Of a DNA stretch of 64,000 nucleotides, positions 26,739 through 35,786 are shown one piece after another (within the stretch, counting starts at the first letter, position 1; each line of letters starts with the position of its first letter). The DNA comes from an uncultured Clostridia bacterium (GTDB lineage: Bacteria; Bacillota; Clostridia; CAKSNL01; HGM11501). The translations under genes and the position numbers were made by a program. Below the pieces are notes generated by a model. The model did not search any database. It was not told the DNA's origin and saw only the letters and a program-made list of their open reading frames with translations. The stretch spans positions 124,001 to 188,000 of the forward strand of contig CAKSNL010000003.1 in assembly GCA_934476235.1 (NCBI GenBank), given 5' to 3'.

Positions 26739-29700
26739 ATGAAGAAGATATTTTCACTTTTTCTGGCAATCATGGTCATTTCGTCATCGTTTTGCACTGC
26801 GGTAAGCGCAGATGCGGTCGGAGAATATAAATTTTTGGAGGCGGGAACCGGAAAGACCGCAAAGGGGAATGTGACAATTAATGTGACAAAGGGCAAGGAG
26901 GCTTCAGCTCTTAAATTAAACGGCAGCGCCGTCTTACAGGGCGACGGGGTTTCTGCGTGGGAATCGGGATTTTCGTCTGCTGAAAAAAACTGGGTGTATG
27001 ATTCGGAAAGCGGCACGCTCACACTTTCGCAGAGGTATATTTCATCGGGAATTGACCTTTTCGGCGCGCGCTCCCTGGACTTTTTGCTTGAATTTACCGA
27101 CGGGACAAGCGAAAAGGTAACTCTTAAGGGAGTTTATAATTATATTGCGGCGCCCTCCTCAGTAAAGAGCTATTCGGAGACTCTTAAGGAGGGCTATTCG
27201 GAGACCGAGCTTTTGCCGGACGGATGGAGCATTACCGCGTCGTCAGCCAAAAGCTCGCCCGTAAGGTATTTGGACGGGGACGCTACGGAGGCGCACTCTT
27301 ATTATGAGCATGACGGTACGGCGTTTGTAATGCGCTATTCTGCGCCTCACTACGTTGTGATAGATACGGGGAAAAAGACCTTATCCTCCGGTGTGCGGTA
27401 CGTTCCGAGAAGCACAAATGCCGCGGGCTCGTGGGTTGACGTGGTTTACGAGGGCTCGGACGACGGGGTGAATTTTACCGCTATAGGGTCATACAAATAT
27501 CCCGGAACGAAAGAGGAAAGCGTCACGGATTTCGGGGAAAATGTTAATGCGCGCTATTACAGAGTGAAGATAGCTTCGGCGAAGGGCGGATATGCGGCAG
27601 GTTATGAACTGCACCTTATAAAGCCCAGGGCGTCAACCGAGGACAAAACGGTCGACCTTTCGTCTTCAGAGGACGTTACATGGAGCATCGGAAGCTACGG
27701 AAAAACCGTCACCGCGGTATATATTGACTCCGCCAAGGTAAGCGGGGAGCTTTACACCTTAGGAGACGGGAAGTTCACACTCAAAAACGGGCTTATAAAA
27801 AATATCGGCGCCGGAGAGCACACCTTAAAGGCAGTGTTTTCGGACAGCTTTATGGAGGTCGGACTTGTGATAACCGATGACAGTAAGGACCTTTCGGATA
27901 TATTAAAAAGCGCGTGCGACGAACTTTCCCTTTTCGGCACCGCAGCGGAACAGTATAAAACGGAAATAATGAAAAAAACAAGCGCGGACGAGGTGTATGC
28001 TTATCTTGACGGGGCTGAAAAAGCGCTCGGAGCAGAAATAAGCGAGATTTGCTATAACGAAAAAATGAGCCTTGACTCTCCAAAAGTATTGCTCCAGACG
28101 GTGAGCGGGGAAGGTAAAGAAAAAGGCGACAGTGCGGTAATATCGGTTTCGGGCTCTGTCATAAAGGCGGTCGGCTTGGGGCGCGCGGCAGTAAAAAGCG
28201 GCGATAAGATACATATAATAAAGACAGGAAAGTCAAAGATCGCAATTGTTCTGATTTCCGGGCAGAGCAACGCCGCGGGAGACGATTCTGACTATCTTTT
28301 GGCGCCTTCGGCAACAGGAAAATACGAGGACAGATATTATATAACAAACTCTGTCAACCTTTCGCGCCCGGTATCGGACGTTACGGCGGAGGACGCGAAG
28401 TATACGGCGCTCCACGGAGGACGCCCGGAGATATCGGACGATGTGTGGAGCAAAAACGGTGTCCTTCACTCCGCAGCGGCGGCGTCGCAGCTCGGCGCAC
28501 GGCTTTCCGACGAGTGGGATATGCCGGTCTGGGTCGTAAACACCGCAGTCTGCGCCCGCACCATTCAGGGCTTTGACCCGACCCTTTCGGGAAGCACGGC
28601 ATATACCGGCGCAGTGAACTATGTAAATAAGGTAAAAAGCCTGATTGATGCGGACGGGCATTTCATTTTGGACGAGAGCAAGACAGGAATGTTCTGGCTT
28701 CAGGGCGAATCCAACGGTATCGGCGACTACTGCACGACGAGCACGATGGATGAATACAGGACCATGTTTATGAACATGTATAACGGTCTTAAAAAAGATA
28801 TCGGCATAAATTACTGCGGAATCTGGCTTGTCCGCGCAAGGGTCACCAATGCAAATTCCGACGCGGACTACGAATTTTCCGGTCCGAGGCTTGCGCAGGT
28901 ATATATGACGAATTCGGGCAAGGCGGAATATGCGGGGATATACCTTCTTTTGAATACCGACCTCTGGCGCGGCGGGGTGAGCGGATACTTTGAAAAGCGC
29001 CATCCGGACGCCGCGGCGTTTAAGGCGTATTACGGATATGACCGCCCCGAGACATTGGCAGATGTCAAGCCCGGGCTTCACCATTCACAGAAGGGATATA
29101 ATGAGCTCGGCGACGAGGCGGGCGAGGTCATCTCCAAAATACTCGGCGGAAAGACCGAGCCTATAACCGATTGCTATCTTGCGGGATATGACGGCAGGGA
29201 GAAAGATGCGTTCAGCGTTAAAGCCGGCGAGGACACATATGCCGTTCCGATGGTCAAGGAGCCTTACTATAACGCGGGGGCGGACCTTACCGTGAAAATT
29301 GCGGACGGAAATATTGCAGCGTATGACTCCGAATCGTTCATGATAAAAGGCGTTTCGGACGGTGTGACAGAGGCAGGGGTTTATTATAACGGCACTTTAT
29401 TAAAGTCCTATACCGTCAGCGTGACGGGAAGCATAGCCGAGGACGCTGTGATTTCCGACAGGACGAAGTGGACGCTTGAGGCGTCAAGCCGCCAGAGCGC
29501 GGGAAGGGACGTCAAATACCTTACCGATTCCGACACTTCGACCTCATGGACGGCGGACCTTAATCAAAAGCTTCCGGATAATGAGCAGTGGATAATTATA
29601 ACGCTTCCGGAAAAGACGTATGTTTCGGGCTTTTCGTTTAATTCATATACGGACGCCAACGGTTTTCCGACGGCGTACGAGATTTACGCAGATCCCGGGA

Positions 29701-30275
29701 CGGGAGAATTTATAAAGGCGGCGGAAGGAACATATTTAAGAAGCGACTATGTCAAGGGCGGGAAATATGATATTTCGTTTTCGAAAAACTACCCGTCAAA
29801 AAGAATAAAATTCCTCTTTAAGAACGGACATAACGGTTACGCCGCGATGAGCGAGGTATATCTGACCGCGAAAAACGGTGCGCTTCCCGATTATAAGGAC
29901 GGCGCGGTAATATCATTGTCGAAAGCCGAAAGCGGGGTTTATTCCGACGGCACGGGCGTCATCAGATTCATAACGGATATCGGCAGGCTTCCCGCGGGAG
30001 CAGAGGTCGAATATTACGGGTCGTACGCAGTTAAGAGCTCGCTTTATAACGGCGAAACGGACGACGCTTCGCTCATAAGAAAGTCAGTGCCGGAGGACGG
30101 CACGGCGTTAAAGGCGGGGGACACCTGGGCGCTTGACATAATAAATATAGGTGAGTCTGACTTTAATGTGCCGGTAACGGCAGTCTCCTTTATCAAGCTT
30201 AAGGGCGATGATGAGGTTTATTACAGCCTGTCATTATCATCGGAGGTTAACAAAGACGTAAAGCTTACAAAATAG
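26739..30275 (+). CDS. Large secreted esterase: sialate O-acetylesterase-like (SASA) domain with two discoidin-like domains
   Basis: A 1178-residue exported protein. A signal peptide (~1-27) is followed by a beta-rich region, a first F5/8 type C (discoidin)-like domain at ~155-295, a short X2-like beta domain at ~300-390, a catalytic SASA domain at ~500-790 and a second discoidin-like domain at ~905-1045. The SASA domain has the nucleophile motif ISGQSNAAG near residue 510, a FWLQGESNGIGDY block near 650 and the catalytic-His segment GLHHSQKGYNELG near 780. Such enzymes remove O-acetyl groups from sialic acids or xylan (CE6-like). The start at 26739 has a GGAGG site; the frame extends upstream but without support. 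It has no anchoring SLH. It is followed 12 nt later by another esterase. Confidence 0.85.
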   Translation: MKKIFSLFLAIMVISSSFCTAVSADAVGEYKFLEAGTGKTAKGNVTINVTKGKEASALKLNGSAVLQGDGVSAWESGFSSAEKNWVYDSESGTLTLSQRYISSGIDLFGARSLDFLLEFTDGTSEKVTLKGVYNYIAAPSSVKSYSETLKEGYSETELLPDGWSITASSAKSSPVRYLDGDATEAHSYYEHDGTAFVMRYSAPHYVVIDTGKKTLSSGVRYVPRSTNAAGSWVDVVYEGSDDGVNFTAIGSYKYPGTKEESVTDFGENVNARYYRVKIASAKGGYAAGYELHLIKPRASTEDKTVDLSSSEDVTWSIGSYGKTVTAVYIDSAKVSGELYTLGDGKFTLKNGLIKNIGAGEHTLKAVFSDSFMEVGLVITDDSKDLSDILKSACDELSLFGTAAEQYKTEIMKKTSADEVYAYLDGAEKALGAEISEICYNEKMSLDSPKVLLQTVSGEGKEKGDSAVISVSGSVIKAVGLGRAAVKSGDKIHIIKTGKSKIAIVLISGQSNAAGDDSDYLLAPSATGKYEDRYYITNSVNLSRPVSDVTAEDAKYTALHGGRPEISDDVWSKNGVLHSAAAASQLGARLSDEWDMPVWVVNTAVCARTIQGFDPTLSGSTAYTGAVNYVNKVKSLIDADGHFILDESKTGMFWLQGESNGIGDYCTTSTMDEYRTMFMNMYNGLKKDIGINYCGIWLVRARVTNANSDADYEFSGPRLAQVYMTNSGKAEYAGIYLLLNTDLWRGGVSGYFEKRHPDAAAFKAYYGYDRPETLADVKPGLHHSQKGYNELGDEAGEVISKILGGKTEPITDCYLAGYDGREKDAFSVKAGEDTYAVPMVKEPYYNAGADLTVKIADGNIAAYDSESFMIKGVSDGVTEAGVYYNGTLLKSYTVSVTGSIAEDAVISDRTKWTLEASSRQSAGRDVKYLTDSDTSTSWTADLNQKLPDNEQWIIITLPEKTYVSGFSFNSYTDANGFPTAYEIYADPGTGEFIKAAEGTYLRSDYVKGGKYDISFSKNYPSKRIKFLFKNGHNGYAAMSEVYLTAKNGALPDYKDGAVISLSKAESGVYSDGTGVIRFITDIGRLPAGAEVEYYGSYAVKSSLYNGETDDASLIRKSVPEDGTALKAGDTWALDIINIGESDFNVPVTAVSFIKLKGDDEVYYSLSLSSEVNKDVKLTK

Positions 30276-30287
30276 CTCGGAGGGAAT

Positions 30288-31769
30288 ATGAAAAAGATAA
30301 TTTCACTTTTACTTATAACTGTACTTTTACTAAGTACGGCGGCATTAGCGGCGGAAAATGAGATACGCGTGGTAGTGAACGGATGCGAGGTAGTAACAGA
30401 CGTTGCCCCCGTTATCATTGACGGGCGGACGATGCTTCCCGTGAGAGCGGTGTGCGAGGCGATCGGCGCAAAGGTGAGCTTTGACAATGAAACGCGCACC
30501 GTTACGGCAAAGGGATATGACTATACTCTCGTCACCAAAATAGACGATAAAAATATAAAGCTTTATTTAGGCGACGGGACCGAAGGAGAGTGCATCGAAA
30601 GCGAGTCCGACGTTGCTCCCATGATAATCGGCGGAAGGACAATGCTGCCTCTGCGCGCACTTTGCGAGGCGCTTGAATTTAAGGTGTCGTGGGACGAAAA
30701 AACGAAAACCGTTAACGCGGAGCAGACGGTGTTTGCCGAAAAAGGCGAGGACGGAGGCGTTGTATTGGACAGGTCGCTTGTAAAAATACACGGCAGATTT
30801 TTAATTGACGGCGGAAAGGTCGTTTCATCGCAGCCGGCGTCCGGCATCGAGATACGCTTTAAGGGGACGGAGCTTTCTCTTTCGCTTAAGACTGATAAGG
30901 AAGCCTATATCCACGTGTTCACGGACGGCAACGAGGAGCTTTTCTTAAATTATGAGGATGACAACCGCACATATCTTGCTGCGGGCGAAAACAAGATAAC
31001 ACTTGCTGAAAATTTGTCAGACGGGATTCACACCGTCAAGATATTAAAGGCGAACGAGGGCGCGTTTAATAAGATAACGTGGAACGCGGCGTATACAAAC
31101 GGCGAGATTTTGGCACCCGTTATCGCGAAAACAAAAAAGATTCAGTTTGTCGGAGATTCAATCACCTGCTCAGCGTCGAGCCTTAATTTCCCCGAAAACG
31201 CGAACGGATCGGCACAGGGCATAAAATATGAAGATTCGCTCCATTCCTACGCCTGCTATGTCGGGCGCGCGTTTGATGCCGATATTGAGCTTTTCGCCAA
31301 GAGCGGACTTTCGATGTACAACTGCATGAGCGAGGATCCTCCGCGCTATGAGAAAATCGACCCCTTTGCCGGAATCGGCGATAAATGGGATCACACGAAT
31401 TTTGAGCCCGACCTTATAGTGCAGTTTAACTGGATAAACGAATATGTGGGAAAGGTTCAGCGCGACGGCATAAAGCCCGAGAAGATAAAGGAAATCTATG
31501 TTGATATGATAAAGATGTTTAGGCGCGACCACCCGAATTCAAAGCTCATGATGGTTTCGCGCTCCGACCAGAAGGAGTTTATCGGCATACTTGACTCGGC
31601 GATAGAGGAGTACGGGAAAGAGAATGACGCTTCGTGGATAAAGGTGCTTACCTACGATAAGTCGGCGCTCGTGAACCCCGGTCATCCGCACCCGGAAGGT
31701 CAGGCGAACATCGCAAAGGAGTTTATCCCGCAGATTGAAGAATTCATGGGCTGGACTGCGGAAAAATAA
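30288..31769 (+). CDS. Secreted CE2-like acetylesterase (SGNH) with N-terminal stalk domain
   Basis: A 493-residue exported protein. After a signal peptide (~1-21) come two copper-amine-oxidase-like stalk repeats at ~22-145, each with the marker GRTMLPVRAV or GRTMLPLRAL. A jelly-roll region at ~160-265 and an SGNH hydrolase at ~275-490 follow, the layout of carbohydrate esterase family 2. The nucleophile Ser is in FVGDSITCSAS near residue 290; an N-containing QFNWINEYVG block is seen near 380; the catalytic His lies in NPGHPHPEGQ near 465. CE2 enzymes deacetylate xylan or glucomannan. It forms a two-gene unit with the SASA esterase, so both likely work on acetylated plant glycans. Confidence 0.85.
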   Translation: MKKIISLLLITVLLLSTAALAAENEIRVVVNGCEVVTDVAPVIIDGRTMLPVRAVCEAIGAKVSFDNETRTVTAKGYDYTLVTKIDDKNIKLYLGDGTEGECIESESDVAPMIIGGRTMLPLRALCEALEFKVSWDEKTKTVNAEQTVFAEKGEDGGVVLDRSLVKIHGRFLIDGGKVVSSQPASGIEIRFKGTELSLSLKTDKEAYIHVFTDGNEELFLNYEDDNRTYLAAGENKITLAENLSDGIHTVKILKANEGAFNKITWNAAYTNGEILAPVIAKTKKIQFVGDSITCSASSLNFPENANGSAQGIKYEDSLHSYACYVGRAFDADIELFAKSGLSMYNCMSEDPPRYEKIDPFAGIGDKWDHTNFEPDLIVQFNWINEYVGKVQRDGIKPEKIKEIYVDMIKMFRRDHPNSKLMMVSRSDQKEFIGILDSAIEEYGKENDASWIKVLTYDKSALVNPGHPHPEGQANIAKEFIPQIEEFMGWTAEK

Positions 31770-31772
31770 TGC

Positions 31773-31801
31773 TTGACAAAAACTTAACATTGTGATATAA
31801 T
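31773..31801 (+). promoter_or_regulatory. Perfect consensus promoter of the glp operon
   Basis: TTGACA at 31773-31778, a 17-nt spacer and TATAAT at 31796-31801. Predicted transcription start is about 31808. Confidence 0.88.
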
Positions 31802-31817
31802 GCCTAAAAGAGATGAG

Positions 31818-31853
31818 AGATGCAAAGCAACGCTTTGCGTCTTTCTGTTTTTT
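31818..31853 (+). promoter_or_regulatory. Leader terminator hairpin (putative attenuator) ahead of glpP
   Basis: An 11-bp stem AGATGCAAAGC/GCTTTGCGTCT (one G-U) with a 3-nt loop, followed by a U-rich stretch ending in six Ts. It begins about 10 nt after the predicted start of transcription and ends about 18 nt before glpP. Its position between the only promoter and a gene for an antiterminator suggests regulated read-through. Confidence 0.7.
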
Positions 31854-31871
31854 ATAAAGGGGGCTAAAGTC

Positions 31872-32432
31872 ATGATAAAAGAGGAAGTTACGGATATTCT
31901 TATCGCCTCGCCCGTCATCGCGGCGACGGATAAATCGGGCTGGAATAAAGCGGTATCGTCGGAGGCAAGAGTGCTCTTTCACTTAAATGCCGGGCTTTTC
32001 GGCGCGAAAAAGGACATTGTGTCCGCAAAGGAGAAGGGCAAGACGGTGTTTGTACATATCGACCTGACGGACGGGATCGGCAAGGACCAGTCCGGGCTTT
32101 TGTATCTTAAAAAGATCGGGGCTGACGGAATAATTAGCACGCGCGCAAATCTCATAAAATCAGCGTCCGAAATCGGGCTTTTAACGGTGCAGCGTTTTTT
32201 TGCGCTGGATTCGAAAAGTATTCACTCAATAAAGGAAATGATTTCTCAGTCGCATCCCGATTTTGTGGAGATAATGCCGGGCATCATTCCGAAGGTCGTT
32301 AAAATGTTCTCGTCCGGCTCCGTTCCTGTGATAGCCGGAGGGCTGATTGAGGAAAAGGCGGAGGTCACGGCAGCGCTTAAAGAGGGAGCTGCGGCGGTTT
32401 CGACGGGGAAAGATAAGCTCTGGTCGATATAA
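31872..32432 (+). CDS. glpP: Glycerol-3-phosphate responsive antiterminator GlpP
   Basis: A 186-residue RNA-binding regulator of the GlpP family. In Bacillus it binds glycerol-3-phosphate and the leader mRNA of glp genes and prevents early termination. Characteristic stretches are the start region SPVIAATDKSGWNKA, the FVHIDLTDGIGKD block, GADGIISTRANLIKSA and HPDFVEIMPGIIPKV, and the final IAGGLIEEKAEV. The fold is a TIM-barrel-like one. The start at 31872 has AAAGGGGG before it; the open frame reaches upstream through the hairpin and was cut back. First gene of a five-gene operon whose later members oxidise glycerol-3-phosphate. Confidence 0.93.
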   Translation: MIKEEVTDILIASPVIAATDKSGWNKAVSSEARVLFHLNAGLFGAKKDIVSAKEKGKTVFVHIDLTDGIGKDQSGLLYLKKIGADGIISTRANLIKSASEIGLLTVQRFFALDSKSIHSIKEMISQSHPDFVEIMPGIIPKVVKMFSSGSVPVIAGGLIEEKAEVTAALKEGAAAVSTGKDKLWSI

Positions 32433-32453
32433 TTTAAGGAGGGTGACAAAGAA

Positions 32454-33101
32454 GTGATAATATTTTTTATTGAAACGCTGATAAGATCGGTCGCAGCGGT
32501 TATAATAGGAGGAATAATAGGAAGCGAGCGTGCACGCCACGGAAGAGCCGCGGGGATGAGAACGCATATACTCGTGTGCCTTGGTGCGTGCATGACGTCG
32601 ATGACGAGCGTGTACGTTGCAAAGTTTACAGGGATTGACGGCGACGTGTTCCGAATTCCCGCACAGGTCATATCCGGAATCGGTTTTCTCGGCGCCGGCA
32701 TGATAATACTTAAAAACAACAACGTTATAACAGGACTTACGACCGCGGCGGGCGTGTGGACGACGGCGACCATAGGCGTGGCTCTGGGATACGGTTACTA
32801 CGTCGGCGCGGCGGTGGTCGCCATCCTTTTTTTGGCGACAATCGTTTTTCTGACGCGCTTTGAGCGCTATAAAAAGAGCACGGAGATAATTTATATTGAG
32901 ATTGACTCGCCGTCCGCCGTGAATGAGGTCATAAAGGCTCTGGAGAAGGCGCTTCCCGATATGGTGTCGTATCAGGTGTTTGCGCCTAAAAGCGGATGTA
33001 GCGGCTTTGTCGGGATGAACGTGGTGTTGGACGCTCATATGGAGGATGACATTGACTCGCTTTTGGATATCGAGCATATAGTTTTTGCGGTTGCGGAATA
33101 G
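32454..33101 (+). CDS. MgtC/SapB family membrane protein
   Basis: A 215-residue protein with about four to five TM helices in the first ~135 residues and a small ACT-like soluble domain at ~145-215. The signature GGIIGSERARHGRAAGMRTH followed by CLGACM and the VISGIGFLGAGMII block are diagnostic of MgtC. Family members are linked to magnesium limitation, membrane potential and F-ATPase inhibition in pathogens; its task here is unknown. GTG start with AAGGAGG 10 nt upstream. Gaps of 21 nt to glpP and 10 nt to the next gene place it inside the glycerol-3-phosphate operon, an uncommon setting. Confidence 0.9.
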   Translation: MIIFFIETLIRSVAAVIIGGIIGSERARHGRAAGMRTHILVCLGACMTSMTSVYVAKFTGIDGDVFRIPAQVISGIGFLGAGMIILKNNNVITGLTTAAGVWTTATIGVALGYGYYVGAAVVAILFLATIVFLTRFERYKKSTEIIYIEIDSPSAVNEVIKALEKALPDMVSYQVFAPKSGCSGFVGMNVVLDAHMEDDIDSLLDIEHIVFAVAE

Positions 33102-33111
33102 GAGATAAATT

Positions 33112-34548
33112 ATGATTTACGATGTTGTAATATCAGGCGCCGGCGTTATCGGTGCGATGACGGCGCGCTCGCTTATGCGCTATAAGCTTAAGGTCTGTAT
33201 GGCGGAAAGGGGAAACGACGTTTCGGTCGGCGCGTCCAAGGCAAACAGCGGAATAATCCACGGCGGGTTTGACCCTGAGCCCGGAACACTGAAAGCAAAA
33301 ATGAACACCCTCGGCGTTCCGCTTTTATATAAGGCGGCAGAGGAGCTTTCGGTGCCTTATGAAAATAACGGATCCATGGTGCTCGCCTTTGGAAGCGAGG
33401 AAGAAAAAAAGCTTTACGAGCTTAAAGAGCGAGGGGAAAAGAACGGGATAAAGGATCTAAAGGTTATTTCGGGCGACGAGGCAAGAAAGCTTGAGAAAAA
33501 CATTTCAAAAGAAGCGACCGCGGCGCTTTTGTGCGAAAGCTCCGGAATTATCTGCCCCTATCAGCTCACTATCGCGGCGGCGGGCAACGCTATGGATAAC
33601 GGGGCGGACCTTCGCCTTAATTTCAACATAGTAAAAATCGAAAAATCGGACGGCGTGTTTAAGCTGACCTCGGATACCGGGGAGGAAATTTTCTCGCGTT
33701 ATTTAGTCAACGCCGCCGGTGCGCACGCGGATGAAATCGCCAAAATGGCGGGCGACGGATTTTTTAAGATAATACCGAGAACGGGCGAATACCTCCTTTT
33801 GGATAAAGCGGAGGGCGAAAAGGTATCTCACACGATATTTAACGTGCCGACTAAAGAAGGCAAAGGCATTTTGGTTTCGCCGACGGCGGATCACAACCTT
33901 CTGCTCGGACCGACCGCATACGAAACGGACAGTGCGGACGATGTGAAAACCACAAAGGAGGGCTTGGAAAAGGTCAGCCGTCTGGCAAAGAAAAGCGTGC
34001 CTGACGTGAACTTAAGAAGCGTCATCACCTCGTTTGCCGGGGTCAGAGCGTCGGAGGCACACGGAGATTTTATTATCAAAGCGTCGAATAAGGTTAAAAA
34101 CCTCATCCATGCCGCGGCGATAGATTCGCCGGGTCTTACCTCATGCGCGGCGATTGCGGAGCTTGTGACGGACATTTTAAGGGAAGAAGGACTTGGAATG
34201 ACCGAAAATTCCGGATTTGACCCCATAAGAAAAGACCCTCATGCCTTCGGGAAAATGACGGTTTCGCAAAAGGACGCATATATAAAGGAGCACCCGGACT
34301 ACGGAAAGATTGTCTGCCGGTGCGAGGGCATAAGCGAAGGCGAAATAAAAGAGGCGCTTTCGGTAAATCCGAAGCCGACAGACCTTGACGGTATAAAGCG
34401 CAGGGTCCGCGCCGGCATGGGTCGCTGCCAGGGTGGCTTTTGTTCGCCCTACGTTATGCGGATAATTTCTGAATACACGGCTCTTTCAATGGAGGAGATT
34501 ACAAAGAAGGGCAAAGGCTCGGAGCTTTTGACGGGTGAGGCAAAATGA
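33112..34548 (+). CDS. GlpA/GlpO-like FAD-dependent glycerol-3-phosphate dehydrogenase with BFD-like [2Fe-2S] domain
   Basis: A 478-residue flavoprotein. The N-terminal FAD motif is VVISGAGVIGAMTAR. The DAO-type catalytic domain spans ~1-370. A C-terminal BFD-like domain (~400-470) binds an iron-sulfur cluster with Cys in IVCRCEG and MGRCQGGFC. This arrangement is that of anaerobic glycerol-3-phosphate dehydrogenase subunit A or of the related bacterial GlpO/L-2-hydroxyglutarate oxidase group. GlpP at the head of the operon supports glycerol-3-phosphate as substrate, giving dihydroxyacetone phosphate. It overlaps the next gene by 4 nt (ATGA). Confidence 0.88.
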   Translation: MIYDVVISGAGVIGAMTARSLMRYKLKVCMAERGNDVSVGASKANSGIIHGGFDPEPGTLKAKMNTLGVPLLYKAAEELSVPYENNGSMVLAFGSEEEKKLYELKERGEKNGIKDLKVISGDEARKLEKNISKEATAALLCESSGIICPYQLTIAAAGNAMDNGADLRLNFNIVKIEKSDGVFKLTSDTGEEIFSRYLVNAAGAHADEIAKMAGDGFFKIIPRTGEYLLLDKAEGEKVSHTIFNVPTKEGKGILVSPTADHNLLLGPTAYETDSADDVKTTKEGLEKVSRLAKKSVPDVNLRSVITSFAGVRASEAHGDFIIKASNKVKNLIHAAAIDSPGLTSCAAIAELVTDILREEGLGMTENSGFDPIRKDPHAFGKMTVSQKDAYIKEHPDYGKIVCRCEGISEGEIKEALSVNPKPTDLDGIKRRVRAGMGRCQGGFCSPYVMRIISEYTALSMEEITKKGKGSELLTGEAK

Positions 34549-35786
34549 AAGTGAAACACGATATTGTCATAGTCGGCGGAGGACCTGCCGGAATGGCGGC
34601 GGCAGCGGCGGCTTTTGACGGGGGCGTGCATGACGTTGTGATTTTGGACCGCGAGGAGTCGCTCGGCGGAATATTAAAGCAGTGCATCCATAACGGATTC
34701 GGACTGCATAAGCTCGGCGAGGAGCTCACAGGTCCCGAGTACGCCGCGGTATATGAAAAAAAGGTCTCGGAGCGAGGCATCAAGGTTTATTACAACACCA
34801 TGGCAGTCAGCATTTCAAAAGAAAGAGTCGTTACGGCTCAGTCGGAGAACGGCATGCTCCAAATTGAGGCGGGCGCGGTAGTGCTCGCTATGGGATGCCG
34901 GGAAAGAAGCAGAGGAGCTTTGAACATTCCCGGCACCCGCCCGGCGGGAGTGTACAGTGCCGGAACGGCGCAGAAGCTCATGAATACGGAGGGCTTTTCG
35001 GTCGGGAAAAAGGTCGTTATATTGGGCTCGGGCGATATCGGGCTTATCATGGCGCGGAGGATGACGCTTGAGGGCGCTAAGGTCGAGGCGGTGTGCGAGA
35101 TCATGCCTTACTCCGGCGGACTTAAAAGAAATATCGTTCAGTGTCTTGACGATTTCGGTATTCCGCTTTATTTGTCAACCACGGTTTCGGAAATACACGG
35201 TGATAAAAGGGTGACCGGGGTGACAGTTTCGCCGGTCGATGAAAACAGAAATCCGATAAAAGGCAAGGGGCGCTATATCGAATGCGACACGCTTCTTTTG
35301 TCCGTCGGGCTTATCCCGGAAAACGAGCTGACGCGCGGAGCCGGAATCGGTATCGACCCGGTGACCGGGGGAGCCTATGTCGACGAGATGCGCCAGACAG
35401 AGCGCGGCGGAATATTCTCGTGCGGTAACGTTTTGCAGGTGCATGACCTTGTGGACTATGTTTCCGACGAGGCGGAGTTAGCCGGTGCCGGAGCGGCAAA
35501 ATTCGTAAAGGGTGAGCTCAAAGGAAAGAAAAAAGCGGTTGTTACGGCAAAGGACGGTGTGCGCTATGCGCTTCCTCAGATGATAAGCACGGAAAATGAA
35601 GAGGACGTTTCATTATACTTAAGAGTAACAAAGCCCTTTGGCAGAGTAAAGATAAAAGCCGAGTGCGGCGGGAAAATAATTGCGAGCGCGGTCAAAGTAA
35701 AGGTGTCGCCCGGTGAGATGGAAAAGCTTAAACTTGATAAAGGCAGCGTCACCGGCGATGTTACCGTGAGTCTGGAGGAATTCTGA
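34545..35786 (+). CDS. FAD/NAD(P)-dependent oxidoreductase of the glp operon (GlpB-like role)
   Basis: A 413-residue pyridine-nucleotide-disulfide-type flavoprotein. The FAD motif is IVIVGGGPAGMAAAAAA, the second dinucleotide motif is VVILGSGDIGLIMARR (~145-160), and a late GIFSCGNVLQVHDLVDYV block contacts FAD. The C-terminal ~80 residues are an extra beta-like domain. In many anaerobes this gene type lies between a GlpA-like dehydrogenase and a DUF1667 protein, and the three are thought to form a complex that passes electrons from glycerol-3-phosphate onward. It overlaps both neighbours (4 nt and 1 nt), which supports a tight stoichiometry. Confidence 0.87.
   Translation: MKVKHDIVIVGGGPAGMAAAAAAFDGGVHDVVILDREESLGGILKQCIHNGFGLHKLGEELTGPEYAAVYEKKVSERGIKVYYNTMAVSISKERVVTAQSENGMLQIEAGAVVLAMGCRERSRGALNIPGTRPAGVYSAGTAQKLMNTEGFSVGKKVVILGSGDIGLIMARRMTLEGAKVEAVCEIMPYSGGLKRNIVQCLDDFGIPLYLSTTVSEIHGDKRVTGVTVSPVDENRNPIKGKGRYIECDTLLLSVGLIPENELTRGAGIGIDPVTGGAYVDEMRQTERGGIFSCGNVLQVHDLVDYVSDEAELAGAGAAKFVKGELKGKKKAVVTAKDGVRYALPQMISTENEEDVSLYLRVTKPFGRVKIKAECGGKIIASAVKVKVSPGEMEKLKLDKGSVTGDVTVSLEEF

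Noticed and set aside
28233..29084. Antisense open frame of about 280 codons inside the SASA esterase gene
   Set aside because: Composition is Arg/Cys/His-rich as expected for the complement of this coding region; the plus-strand gene has clear catalytic motifs here.
32226..33077. Antisense open frame of about 280 codons opposite glpP and the MgtC-like gene
   Set aside because: Both plus-strand genes are recognisable families with proper spacing; the antisense protein resembles nothing.
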